From Heracleum sosnowskyi (Eukaryota; Streptophyta; Magnoliopsida; Apiales; Apiaceae): a stretch of 64,000 nucleotides of DNA. The notes beneath the pieces were generated by a model. That model saw only the letters and a program-made list of their open reading frames with translations. It was not told the DNA's origin and made no database searches. The stretch lies in contig CM061243.1 of NCBI GenBank assembly GCA_030848705.1, forward strand, positions 126,291,659 to 126,355,658, written 5' to 3'. Shown piece by piece: positions 1 to 10,200 of this stretch. A program made the translations under genes and the position numbers. The first letter of the stretch is position 1. Every line of letters starts with the position of its first letter.

Positions 1-125
1 AATATTCGGATATCCGCTTATACCGGATCGAAAATCGGATTATCCGGATCCAATTCAAACATTATATTTTTCGTATTTGTTGTGAAATATTTTATGACCA
101 TACAATCAAATCATGACCTCGCAAA

Positions 126-592
126 ACTTTGGCAGTAGACATCCACAAGAAAATGTGTACCAAACTATCATGCAAAAGAATAATGGCACAAGAGTTGATC
201 CAACTCAAACTTTTCAACCCCATTCTATTGAAATTTGAAGCTGCAACCAAAGCAATCACGTTGGACCCTTTCTTCTGCAAGTACGCTAGGCATGTTGGCC
301 GACTTGACGAGGCCATGGAACTCAAAAGGACAGTAAGCGATATCAAGCACGAGGTTTACTCTCAGCTCATACAAAATGAAAAGACCCAGAGACGGGTTTC
401 AGGTATAGCTAAGGAACTCAAGAAAATTCACAGGGAAGCTGTCCAAAATACAATAAATTCTGTAACAGACTAACAGTTGTTGCTGTTCTATTTGCCTCCA
501 TAGCCTTCTTGGCTATATTTAACTTGTCTGGTCAATATTTAACTGACGGGCCAGAAATAGGAAAAGCTTATATACATTTCAATCTGCATTAG
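126..592 (+). pseudogene. Fragment of an ankyrin-repeat/PGG-domain membrane protein gene
   Basis: The reading frame from 126 to 473 encodes the linker and PGG-domain start of plant ankyrin-repeat proteins of the ITN1/At2g01680 type; recognisable motifs are ELKRTVSDIKHEV and RRVSGIAKELKK followed by NTINSVT. The natural continuation (VVAVLFASIAFLAIF, first membrane helix, then GQYL) is present but in another frame from 473 to 592. Between the two frames sits an 8-base near-duplication (TAACAGAC TAACAGTT, 462-479). The ankyrin repeats upstream and the remaining helices downstream are absent. The left edge runs directly into transposon-like subterminal DNA, so this is probably a gene piece carried by or joined to the hAT element. 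Non-functional as it stands. Confidence 0.72.
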
Positions 593-1023
593 CAGTTGCT
601 ATAACTTCAATAATTGGCACAAACCATAATGCTTCTCACAAAGTGTAGTTTTCAAGTATGATTTAGTTCTGGATGACAAATCATTTGAAGCTCAGCAAAT
701 CAGCAAGACAGACCAATTATACAATCATTTTAATTGTAGCTCTATGAGATCTAGTAGTCATTTAAACTAATGAAGAGAGACCAATTATACTGAAATAAAA
801 TGAAGCTCTTTTAAGTCTGAGAAAACAAAAATTGCAGAAAAGGAAGACATTGATCATTCAAATATCATCAACTGTCTCGTCAATGAGTATTACTGGCTGC
901 TCTACTGTCAAGTTCTCCATACCTATGAACCAGGAAAAAGAAAAAAAATTGATTAGAGCATGTATAATTAGTAATTACAAACTGAATTATTACTATTATA
1001 AAAATAAGAACTGATATCAAACA
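593..1023. other. Non-coding DNA between gene fragment and transposase
   Basis: AT-rich sequence with no convincing coding frame. A short phrase, AGACCAATTATAC, occurs twice (about 710 and 778). It may be eroded gene-fragment flank or the 3' flank of the transposase gene. Confidence 0.4.
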
Positions 1024-3162
1024 CTAACCTTCTTCCAGTTTTTCCAGCTCGAGTAAACTCCCTTCGATGATAAAAGGACGATTAGAAGTCCGCAACCAAT
1101 CTTGTCCACAAATCAAAGCTTCTACCATTCTTGGAGTCAAAGAAGTACGAAATGAATCGAAAACGCGTCCTCCTGTACTAAAGGCAGACTCTGATGCAAC
1201 AGTAGACACGGGAATGGCTAGAATATCTCGAGCAATCTTAGCAAGTGTAGGATACCTATTTTTGTTATCCTTCCACCATTGCAATACATTAGGACACGAC
1301 TCATTTGACTCCCGTTCATCTTCTAAATATCTTTCCCACTCGACTTTTTTCTCACTGATTCCACCTCCTACTTCGATTCCAAATGTGCTGCCTAAAAATT
1401 CTGAAAAATCAAACATTTTTTCATTTTCTTTGTCCTTACTCTGAAAACTAGAGGCAGAGGTGGAACTTGAACTTCTTGATTTGGCTGTAATATTTGGATC
1501 AGGCATAGAAGAAGCATAAAACTCAAATAATGAAGAAAAAGTAGATTTTATATTCAAAGACAAATTTTCAGCTCTTTCAATGCCGAACCAGGCCTTTATC
1601 ATCCAATCAACATACACCATTTTTCTTCTTGGATCAAGGATAACAGAAATAAACATGAATAAATTCAGTTTATCTATATTACCCCAATATTTTTCGTATT
1701 TCAACTTCATATGTGCAGCCATTTTTCTAACAATTTCATCTTCGTGATGAAGATGCTGGGAGAGCACAAAACCTACACCAAATATAGCATCAATATAGTA
1801 ATTAGAAGTCACATAAAGTGCACCTGATAGCTTTAAAGTCGCATCATAAAAAACTTTTAAGAATGTCAGAAAAGTTGACATCTGCTTCCACTCTTCAGCT
1901 GTTATATCTCCTCCAACCTTCTTCATTTCTTTTACAAAAGTGGCATCTTTCATCATCAAATTAGCAAATGCCTTCTTGAATTTTAAAGCAGACTCAAGCA
2001 TCAAATAGGTCGAATTCCATCTAGTTTCAACATCAAGACAAACAAGAGTTTTGCTATATATTTTTTCTTCTTCAACACTAGCTTTGAATTTTAGTAGCCT
2101 GGCAGGAGAAGACCTTACGTACTTCACAAAAGTACGAGCTTTTACAATTGAAATATCAAGGTCGGTTAAGCCATCTTTCACAACCAAGTTTAAAACATGA
2201 GCAGCACATCGCATATGCAAATATTTTCCATCTAAGACACTACATTCCCAATGATTAAATCGCCGTTTAAGATAATCAAGAGCAACTTCATTAGAACTGG
2301 CATTATCTACCGTCACAGTCAAAATATTTTTGATTTCCCACTGGGTCAGACACTTTTCAACAGCTCTACCAATAAGGTTTCCAGAATGACCAGCAAGTGG
2401 ACAAAAATTAATCACTTTTTTATGCAAATTCCAGTTTTCATCAATAAAATGAGCAGTGAGGCACATATAACTCAAATTTTGACAGAAGTCCAAGCATCAG
2501 TTGTCAAACAGATTCTAGAGGATAATTTCTTAAAATAATCCTTTAACTTCCTCTTTTCCTCAATAAAAAGAGTGTAACAATCTCTTGCAGCAGTGAATCG
2601 TGAAGGGATTTTAAATTCAGGATGCATGGACTTACAAAATAAACGAAAACCTTCACGCTCTACAAACATAAAAGGCAACTCATCCATGATTAACATTTTT
2701 GCAAGAGCAGATCTGGAAGCCTCTTGGCTAAATATCCAAGGTTTCGAAACATTAATAGTCTCAGTAGTTCCGTCTTTGTTGACTATGGTTTGAGATTCAA
2801 AATTCAAGATTTTTTGTTTTTTTATCTAAATTAGCAGGTAACATCTTGCATCGCTTAGTGTGATTAGCTAATGGACTTGTCCCATTAATAGGGTTAGAAC
2901 CGATCAATGTAAAACAATATTTACACTTAGCAAAATCTGGATCATCAGTTTTATCATAATGATCCCACCATGGAGAAGAATTTTTTCTTTTACGAGAAGA
3001 ATCCTCACCTCCTTTGGCATCTTTTGATGGTTTCTGTCTTTTACTTGATGAGACTTTTGAGTTCTTATTTTTTTTTAATGTTCCTTCCTGATCCTGGTTC
3101 TGCTGCTCACTTTGTTGGTTATTCGGTTCTTTATTAGCCCCGTCCATATCAGCCCCGTCCAT
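1024..3162 (-). pseudogene. hAT transposase (BED zinc finger type), two frameshifts
   Basis: Read on the minus strand. A BED zinc finger lies in about 2830-2990 (W-W near its start, C-x2-C, then TSPLANH and a final C). The catalytic part follows: LTTDAWTS (first Asp, near 2485), TVDNASSNE (second Asp, near 2310), CAAH (near 2195), a DUF4413-like stretch with ILDPRRK (near 1640), and the C-terminal dimerisation region with NVLQWWK and STVASESAFSTGGR, ending at 1024. The likely start is one of two ATGs at 3162 or 3147. Two one-base indels break the frame: an extra A in an A run near 2820 and a missing base near 2480, just after TDAWTSV. Everything else is uninterrupted, so the damage is recent or a consensus error. 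Proteins of this family cut and paste the element as dimers in the nucleus. Confidence 0.88.
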
Positions 3163-3509
3163 ATCTGCAGAGTGCAGGACACATATGTGATATGTCATGG
3201 AAAAAAAGAAGAGATACACATACCTGATATAGTGATATATCATGATATTACAGTACACAATTACACATACCTGAGACTGAAGCAGAAGCGATGATTGCCA
3301 GAAGCCTGGCCTGATACTGATACTTTTAGGTTTTTTTGTCTAGAGTCCTGGAGAGTGGAGGCTGGAGAGCATGAAAGCATATTACAATAACGTAGAACTT
3401 TAGAAGACTAGGGTTTAAGAGTCATACAATCAGCAGACTCTTAATATTTTCTAAATTTTTTATTAGTTTTTATGTATTTATATATAAAAATATATTTTTA
3501 TTAAGAAAA

Positions 3510-3711
3510 ATCATAAACCGGATCGGATCCGGATATCCGGTTTTGTAAAAAGTTGTGATCCGGATCCGAATCCGAAATTATAAAAAAAATCCGATCGGAT
3601 ATCCGGTCCGGATTATTCGGATCGGATATCCAAATTTTCGGACTTTTTAAATCGGATACCGGATCGGAAATTAGGATAATCCGGTTTTCGGATTTTTGTG
3701 CTCACCCCTAG
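3510..3711. repeat. hAT subterminal repeats and right terminal inverted repeat
   Basis: Repeated GGATCCGGAT, GGATATCCGG and related phrases in both orientations, ending in the terminal repeat GTGCTCACCCCTAG. In hAT elements such subterminal motifs are bound by the transposase. Confidence 0.75.
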
Positions 3712-4298
3712 ATGCAGGGTGGGTGAGAAGATGTGTTATTTGATTGAAATTACTAATCTGCAACTCTGCAAGTGGTGTATTTCTATTTTGTTTATTAAAT
3801 TGTTTGGATGTCTTACTTGTTAAGATATTTTCATTTTTTCCAATTTTTTAGTTCTCTATTAACAATTTTTTATTTGTTTTTGTATTTTCACACATAGATA
3901 TATTTGTTTTTTTATATATTTGTAGATAGATAATAAATAGTTTAATTTAATAGATATTATAAAATATATTTTTAAATTACATCCGATTAATTCTCGATTT
4001 ATCGTTCCGATAAATTCCCGATTTCCGATAAATCTCACATTGGTACCTAGATCGATTTATTTCGATTAGCGATTTTTGCAACACTCACTTAAACACATAA
4101 TTAAGATTTTGTTGTATATCGATAGACGAAAATTAATATATTTTTTGATAAATTGTTTAATTTAATGTAATCATAAATTTGCTAAAATTTGACTATGTTT
4201 TATAAATTACGATTTGCAAAGTATCTTATGTATTATAATCGAGGTTATTGAGTTTGAAACGAGCCCAACTCGAAAAAATAATCAAACTTTTTAATATT
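3712..4298. other. AT-rich intergenic DNA with a possible old transposon end
   Basis: No coding frame. Between about 3984 and 4086 the motif CGATTTATCG/CCGATAAAT recurs in both orientations and ends in a phrase whose reverse complement is AGTGTTGCAAAAATCG, which resembles a DNA-transposon terminus. The other end was not found. Confidence 0.3.
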
Positions 4299-4368
4299 TC
4301 TTCAACCTTATTCACAAATAAACTATCTTTCGAACTCAAACATGATTTTACGAATTGAATATTGTTTG
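4299..4368. repeat. Left copy of ~70-bp direct repeat flanking the truncated LTR insertion
   Basis: Matches 6434-6504 with one substitution and one extra A. It ends exactly where the LTR (TGTTAACGG) begins. Similarity may extend about 7 bases further left (TAATAT). Confidence 0.9.
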
Positions 4369-4831
4369 TGTTAACGGAGGAATTTGGTGATAACAAATTT
4401 CGGGAATTGCTGGAATAACGAATTATGAAAATAGGGGGATTTGGGATTTTTGGATGTTTGGGGCTGGACTTGAAATGTGTCTCGACTTGTTAGATGTGTC
4501 GGATCCTATTCCAAGATGCATGCGTACCGAGTTTATATATAGGGATCAAGCCAACGCAGTTCTGTGATAGGATAGTGTTTTTAATCCCTGTGATTGTTAA
4601 GGGATATCTTGAGATAAGTTGATTTTATCTTTTTAGAGTTATATTAGCGTTGTGATTCTTTCCTGATTTGAAAGAATCGTTTGGAGATATTTTCCGTTAT
4701 TGATTGATTGATATTGATTCTTTCCTCGTTTCAGAGAGAAGATATTACTAAGTGATTAAGCAATAAATTATTATTAGATTCATATTTGGAAATTAGGAGA
4801 TAATTGAGGCAACCGAAAATATGGCGTAACA
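4369..4831 (-). repeat. LTR of the truncated element
   Basis: 463 bp, TGTTAACGG...GGCGTAACA, with a TATA-like TTTATATATAGG near 4530 (the reverse strand also gives CTATATATAAA). A polypurine tract on the minus strand abuts its right edge. Confidence 0.65.
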
Positions 4832-4960
4832 ACTACCCCCCAGTTCTTCAGTGCAGCTTGATGGACTGGAGAACTAAGCGTGTTTTGATCTTCCGAATTT
4901 CCTGAGTCACTGAAACAACTAGGAGTAGAAGATTAGCAGATAATATGGAGCAGATAATTA

Positions 4961-5086
4961 CCCGTAATATGCCTGTAGAAGCGAGAGAGACAACATGATG
5001 TGCCCGTAATATGTCTGTTGCTATAAGGTAGACAACATATTGCGCCCGTAATATTCATGTAGATGCGAGGAAGACAACATGCGAGA
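4961..5086. repeat. Tandem array 1, ~42-bp unit, 3 copies
   Basis: Units start at 4961, 5003 and 5045 with CCCGTAATAT and contain GACAACAT near their ends. Confidence 0.75.
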
Positions 5087-5295
5087 TGTGAGAAGAACAT
5101 ATGTACGAGCAGTTTTGTAAGTGTGAGAGAATGAGCGGCTTTGAGTAGATATCGATGTGCTTCCCTTTGTCAAGTTGAACTTTGAGAATCCACTCTTCAA
5201 GAGATAGCACTAGAGTGTAACAACAATAGTGATCTCCCTGTATGTTGAATAAGGAGATAATGTAATGTGTTGAGATTGTAATCCAAGCATTATCC

Positions 5296-5580
5296 CTGAG
5301 GATCTTCTCCTTAAGAGGGAGGACTCTTCTCTCCATAAGAGAGTGGACTCTCTTCACCTATAAGAGGGTGGACTCTCTTCACCATAAGAGGGTGGACTCT
5401 CTTCTCCGTAAAAGGAAGGACTCTCTTCACCTATAAGAAGGAGGACTCTATTCTCTCCATAAGAGGGATGACTCTCTTCACCTTAAGAGGGTGGACTCTC
5501 CTCACCTTATAAGAGGGTGGACTCTCTTCACCTATAAGAGGGTGGACTCTCTTCACCATAAGAGGGTGGACTCTCTTCTT
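5296..5580. repeat. Tandem array 2, ~25-bp unit, about 11 copies
   Basis: Units carry AAGAGGGTGGACTCTCTTCACC with small variations. The unit contains a short inverted repeat (AAGAG...CTCTT), so transcripts could fold into serial hairpins. Confidence 0.85.
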
Positions 5581-5650
5581 GGTGAGCTTTCCGAAAGTAC
5601 GGATAAGCACCCCGGAAGTACGGGTTTACCAAGGTATTCCAAGCAGTACC

Positions 5651-5812
5651 CTCCTCATAGAAGGTCCTTCAAAAATAAATTTCAAGCAACACCTTCCACA
5701 AAGAAGGGCCTTCAAAAAATAATTTCCGAGCAACACCTTCATAAAGAAGGGCCTTCAAAAATAATTCCAAGCAACACCTTCATCAAAGAAGGGCCTTCAA
5801 AAATATCACACA
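5651..5812. repeat. Tandem array 3, ~42-bp unit, about 4 copies
   Basis: Units contain AAGAAGGGCCTTCAAAAATAA and AAGCAACACCTTC. The core GAAGGGCCTTC is a palindrome. Confidence 0.8.
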
Positions 5813-6011
5813 GGGACAACCACCGAATCTAAGAATGTCCAATGTTTATGAGTAAATGTATGATGCACATGATGATATGAATAAATGCATGATGTGAATG
5901 ATGCACATGATAATATTATTGAATGCATGATGCGAATGATGCAGGACCTTCAAAACAAGATTATCCCGAAGGGCCTTCACAAGACGATCACCCCGTAGGG
6001 ACTTTAAACAA

Positions 6012-6365
6012 GATTATCATCTTCAAAAGAGGGTCTTCTAAAATATTATCCTCCTCGAAAGAGGGTCTTCAAAAATATTATCCTCTTCGAAAGAGGGTCT
6101 TCAAAAATATTATCCTTCTTGGAAGAGGGTCTTCAAAAATATTATCATCTTCGAAAGAGGGTCTTCAAAAATATTATCCTTGGAAGAGAGTCTTCAAAAA
6201 TATTATCCTACTCGAAATAGGGTCTTCAAAAATATTATCCTCCTTGAAAAAGAGAGTCTTCAAAAATATTATCCTACTCGAAATAGGGTCTTCAAAAATA
6301 TTATCCTCCTTGAAAAAGAGAGTTTTCGAAAACATTACCCTTATCAGATAAGGGTCTTCCACACT
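6012..6365. repeat. Tandem array 4, ~33-bp unit, about 11 copies
   Basis: Units read GAGGGTCTTCAAAAATATTA followed by TCCTCCTCGAAA or variants. It shares the CTTCAAAAATA phrase with array 3. Reading frames through it only translate the repeat and are not genes. Confidence 0.88.
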
Positions 6366-6433
6366 TATTTTTGTCCATGCACAAGCTAGTGAAGTAATCA
6401 AATCATGTGCTACGAATATTGCATCCTAATATG

Positions 6434-6504
6434 TCTTCAACCTTATTAACAAATAAACTATCTTTCGAACTCAAACAATGATTTTACGAATTGAATATTG
6501 TTTG
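6434..6504. repeat. Right copy of ~70-bp direct repeat
   Basis: Partner of 4299-4368. Genomic flank continues into 6505-6706, an AT-rich stretch with no gene, up to the TSD of the Tat element at 6702-6706. Confidence 0.9.
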
Positions 6505-6706
6505 ATAATTTTTTTTATCGAACTTGAGTTTGATAACATACCCAACCGAACTTATCGAGTTTGGACCAAGTCAGACTCAAACGAATTTATTGGATATCTC
6601 AATTCGTCTACAGCTCAAATTATATATTCATTAGATTATTACAATTGGAAAAATAAATCATTGAATACCTATGGCTGTTTGAAAAATAATGATCTATTTT
6701 CAGTTG

Positions 6707-7233
6707 TGATATGGGTTGAAATATAACCCTAGAAATAATTAATGATATATTAATTAGACCTAGTTTGGTCAAAGAATTAGGCCCAACAAAAGGCCCGAAA
6801 CCCTAATTATTTATTAATTTCGTAATTAATAAATAAGGGAAATTATCAGCTCATTAAATGAGTCCAAAATATGATAATATCTTCATAGAAGGATCCAGAA
6901 TCCCAATCAAATAATATGATGAGTCATAACACTTATCAGATAAGGATAATACTTGCCTGCCAAGTAATATACTCCTAATCAGTTATCAATTACAAATCTT
7001 ATCAGTTTAGTCTCCTAAACTTACTCTAAATACAAGGCTCCAGACGCCTATATAAGGACCCACGTCCCTCATCCTAGAACTACGTTTTATTGACTTGATT
7101 CTCTATACAGCAGAGATACGTAGGTATCTTGTGAGGACCGATTTAGTCCCGAAACACAAGAGCAGTCATTAAAGCTTGAACGCTCACAAACCCTAGCATT
7201 TAACTCACAAAGTACGTTTTTTAATCCATAACA
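6707..7233 (+). repeat. 5' LTR of Tat copy 1
   Basis: Starts TGATATGG, ends ATAACA. The promoter TATA box is in GACGCCTATATAAGGACC near 7048; the same phrase is conserved in the LTRs of copy 2. Confidence 0.95.
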
Positions 7234-7235
7234 TT

Positions 7236-7253
7236 TGTCGCCGTCTGTGGGAA
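7236..7253 (+). other. Primer-binding site of Tat copy 1
   Basis: TGTCGCCGTCTGTGGGAA, two bases after the LTR. Copy 2 has TGGCGCCGTCTGTGGGAA at the matching place, so this copy carries one G-to-T change near the tRNA 3'-end complement. The priming tRNA is not assigned here. Confidence 0.7.
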
Positions 7254-7266
7254 AACAACATCAACC

Positions 7267-10200
7267 ATGGCAAACACGCGAAGAACAACTCGAGCTTCTG
7301 AAGAACTTCCTATCACCTCCGGGGCTGATACTCATGGAAGTCAACCACCACCAATCACCAGCACTGAAGGGACGAATATCCCCACCAACACTCAAGGATC
7401 AGAGATCCCAATTGAAGGGACGAATCCCCTGCAGGTGGTCATTCATGGATCTAATCCACAAGAGACCACGCACCAGCAAGCAATCACAACCTCCCCACTA
7501 CTCATGAGTGCCCCGAGGGGCCTTCAACTACATACTACTGATCTCCCTCAATATGTGAATCAGACCCTTGGGATGCCTACCCATACCAGGCCCCCTCGAC
7601 CCCCGGTGGGCGGTAGTGGTACCACTCTGGTACACCATGAGGCCTACGTGCCCCCTTACGTCCAAGGTTTGGAACCCCTGAATCGACAAACCCAAACTCT
7701 TCAAATGTTTCGAGACGATTTCTCTGGGCCTTACACTGAGGATGAAAATTATAATACTGATGATGACTATCCCCCGCGAAGGAGACGTTCTGCAAACAAG
7801 GAGCCAACCACTCAGGAAAGGATTGCAGCCCATGAGGCAGAGGTTGCAAAACTCAAAAAGAAGTTAGAGGAGGAAGAGGCTGCAAGAGCAGCCGGGAAGA
7901 CTCCGGTAATTAATCTGGATCCTACTCCTCCGAGATCCAGAAGGGTTGAAATCCCAAGAGGAGATCCTACTGTATTGTTGCCCCTAGGAGATCCTGACGA
8001 TCCTACACCACCCTTCACACAAGAGATAATGAAAGCCACTATATCCAGGAAGTTTAAAATGCCAACCATCAAAGCTTATGATGGAACGGGTGATCCCGCA
8101 AATCATGTAAGAACCTTCTCAAACGCACTGCTGTTGCAGCCTGCCAATGACGCTGCAAAGTGTAGGGCGTTCCCACAAACCTTAGCGGGTATGGCTCAAC
8201 GTTGGTATAGTCGCCTTCCGCCCAATTCTATTGGATCCTTCAAAGAGCTGAGCAAGGCATTCATTAATCAATTTGTTAGTGGGAAGATACATGAGAAAAG
8301 TTCCGCCTCTCTTATGGCGATTCGACAAGGCAAGAATGAAACATTGAGAGAATACTTGAGTAGATTCACTAAGGAGGCTATAAAAGTCCCAGATTTGGAA
8401 GATAAAGTGGCTATGATAGCCCTACAGCAAGGAACTACCGATGACCACTTCAGGAGGTCTTTGGCCAAACATCCCCCCGAAAACATGTTGTCACTACAAG
8501 ATAGAGCTGGGAAATATATCAAAGCTGAGGAGAGCATGAGAAAGTACGAACCCATTGCTACTGGCAATGGAAATTCAAAAAAGAGAAAGGATGCTCCAGA
8601 ATATGATGCAAGAGAGAAGTATCCTAGGACATCAAAGGATTCAGATTCACCACCCAAGAAAAGCAATTTTGGGCCAAAGTTCATAGAATATGCAAGATTA
8701 AACACTCCCAGGAGTCAAATTCTGATGGAGATAGCAAAGGAAGAAGATATCAAATGGCCGAAGCCTATGAGGGCCGATGTGTCAAAAAGAAATCAAAACC
8801 AATACTGTCGGTTTCACAAAGAAGTTGGCCACGAGAAAGATGACTGCAGGCAGCTGAAAGATGAAATTGAGTTCTTGATTCGAAGAGGAAAGCTTGGTAA
8901 GTACACCAAAGATGGAAACCAGGGAAGTCAGAGAGGAAATTATGAAAGGAAAGACTACGATAGACGGGACAATGATCAAGACCGAAATCCCAAGCCCCGA
9001 GGGCCTGTCATCAATATGATATTTGGAGGGCCAACTGCGGCCGGACCTTCCAGAAACTCCAGAAAAGCTTATGCCCGTGAGGTGATGACTGTGGTTGGAG
9101 AAGCACCGAAGCGTGCCAAGACTGAAGTATCTTTGAATTTTGACGATTCAGACCTTGAGGGAGTAAAATTTCCCCATGATGACCCTCTGGTCATAGTACC
9201 TGTGATTGGGAACTCAGAAACGAAGAGAGTTCTTGTTGATAATGGAGCTTTAGTGGACATCTTGTTCCATGATGCTTTCATCAAGATGGGTTACACTGAC
9301 TCTCAGCTAACACCCTCAAACATGCCCATATATGGGTTCAATGGAGTAGAATCGAAGGTAGAAGGCACGATTCAACTCCCAATGACAATGGGACAAGGTT
9401 CGAAGACGTCTACTCAAATGCTGAATTTCATAGTTATTAAGGCGACTTCGACCTATAATGCAATTCTGGGAAGAACGGGACTTCATGCATTCAAGGCTGT
9501 TGCCTCATCCTATCATTTGAAGATCAAATTCCCTACAAGGAATGGGATTGGTGAAGAAAAAGGTGATCAGAAAATGGCTAGAAGCTGTTATGTAGCCGCG
9601 TTAAGGCCTGATGGAGTCGGGGGGCAAGTACTCCCGATTGAAGACATGGACATCAGAAACGATGAAGAAAGAAGGGGAAAGCCAGCTGAGGATCTTGTTC
9701 CCATTCCTCTGATTCCAGGAGAACCAGACAAGGTCACCTACATTGGAGCTTTACTACCTGAATCTATGAAAAGCAAGTTGACATCCTTTCTTCAAGAAAA
9801 CAGTGATGTATTTGCTTGGACAGCAGCTGATATGCCAGGGATTGATCCCCAATTGATAACCCACAAATTGAATGTGGATCCTGAAAGGAAGACAGTGAAA
9901 CAAAAGAAAAGAAATTTTGCTCCAGAAAGGCAAGAAGCCATCAAGCAGGAGGTAGAAAAACTTTTGGAAGCAGGCTTCATTGAAGAAATTCAGTTCCCCG
10001 AATGGTTGGCTAACCCAGTGATGGTCAAGAAGACTAATGGAAAGTGGAGAATGTGTGTGGACTTCACCGACTTGAATGATGCATGTCCTAAGGATTGTTT
10101 TCCCTTACCAAGGATTGATGCTTTGATAGATGCCACTGCTGGGCACGAGATGCTAAGTTTCATGGATGGTTTCAGTGGGTATAACCAAATCAGGATGCAT

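Larger units (their letters stand above)
1..3711 (-). mobile_element. hAT DNA transposon, left end outside the window
   Basis: The right end is visible at 3698-3711, where the reverse complement reads CTAGGGGTGAGCAC, a hAT-type terminal inverted repeat. Inside it (about 3510-3695) are dense subterminal CCGGATATCCGG/GGATCCGGAT motifs, and the same motif type fills 1-52, so position 1 is probably just inside the left end. The transposase gene lies on the minus strand at 1024-3162. The 8 bases after the right end (about 3710-3719) are the candidate target duplication, but the left partner is outside the window. Identity as hAT is firm from the transposase; that 1-52 and 3510-3711 belong to the same copy is inference. 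Confidence 0.8.
4369..6433 (-). mobile_element. 5'-truncated LTR retrotransposon fragment (3' LTR plus repeat-rich internal DNA)
   Basis: The left part is an LTR (4369-4831) with TGTTA...TAACA ends. A pyrimidine run next to it (4832-4842) reads TGGGGGGTAGT on the minus strand, i.e. a polypurine tract followed by TGTTACGCC. The element is therefore on the minus strand with its 3' LTR at the left; the internal DNA runs right to 6433 and stops without a second LTR, PBS or coding domain. The internal part consists almost entirely of four tandem arrays. The insertion is bracketed by a 70-bp direct repeat instead of the usual 4-6 bp. Lineage unknown. Confidence 0.65.

Noticed and set aside
832..1014. 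60-codon frame between the gene fragment and the transposase
   Set aside because: AT-rich, Lys/Tyr/Asn-biased, no family.
5296..6365. CRISPR-like arrays of short repeats
   Set aside because: Units are head-to-tail with no unique spacers and lie in a plant LTR element; no cas genes.
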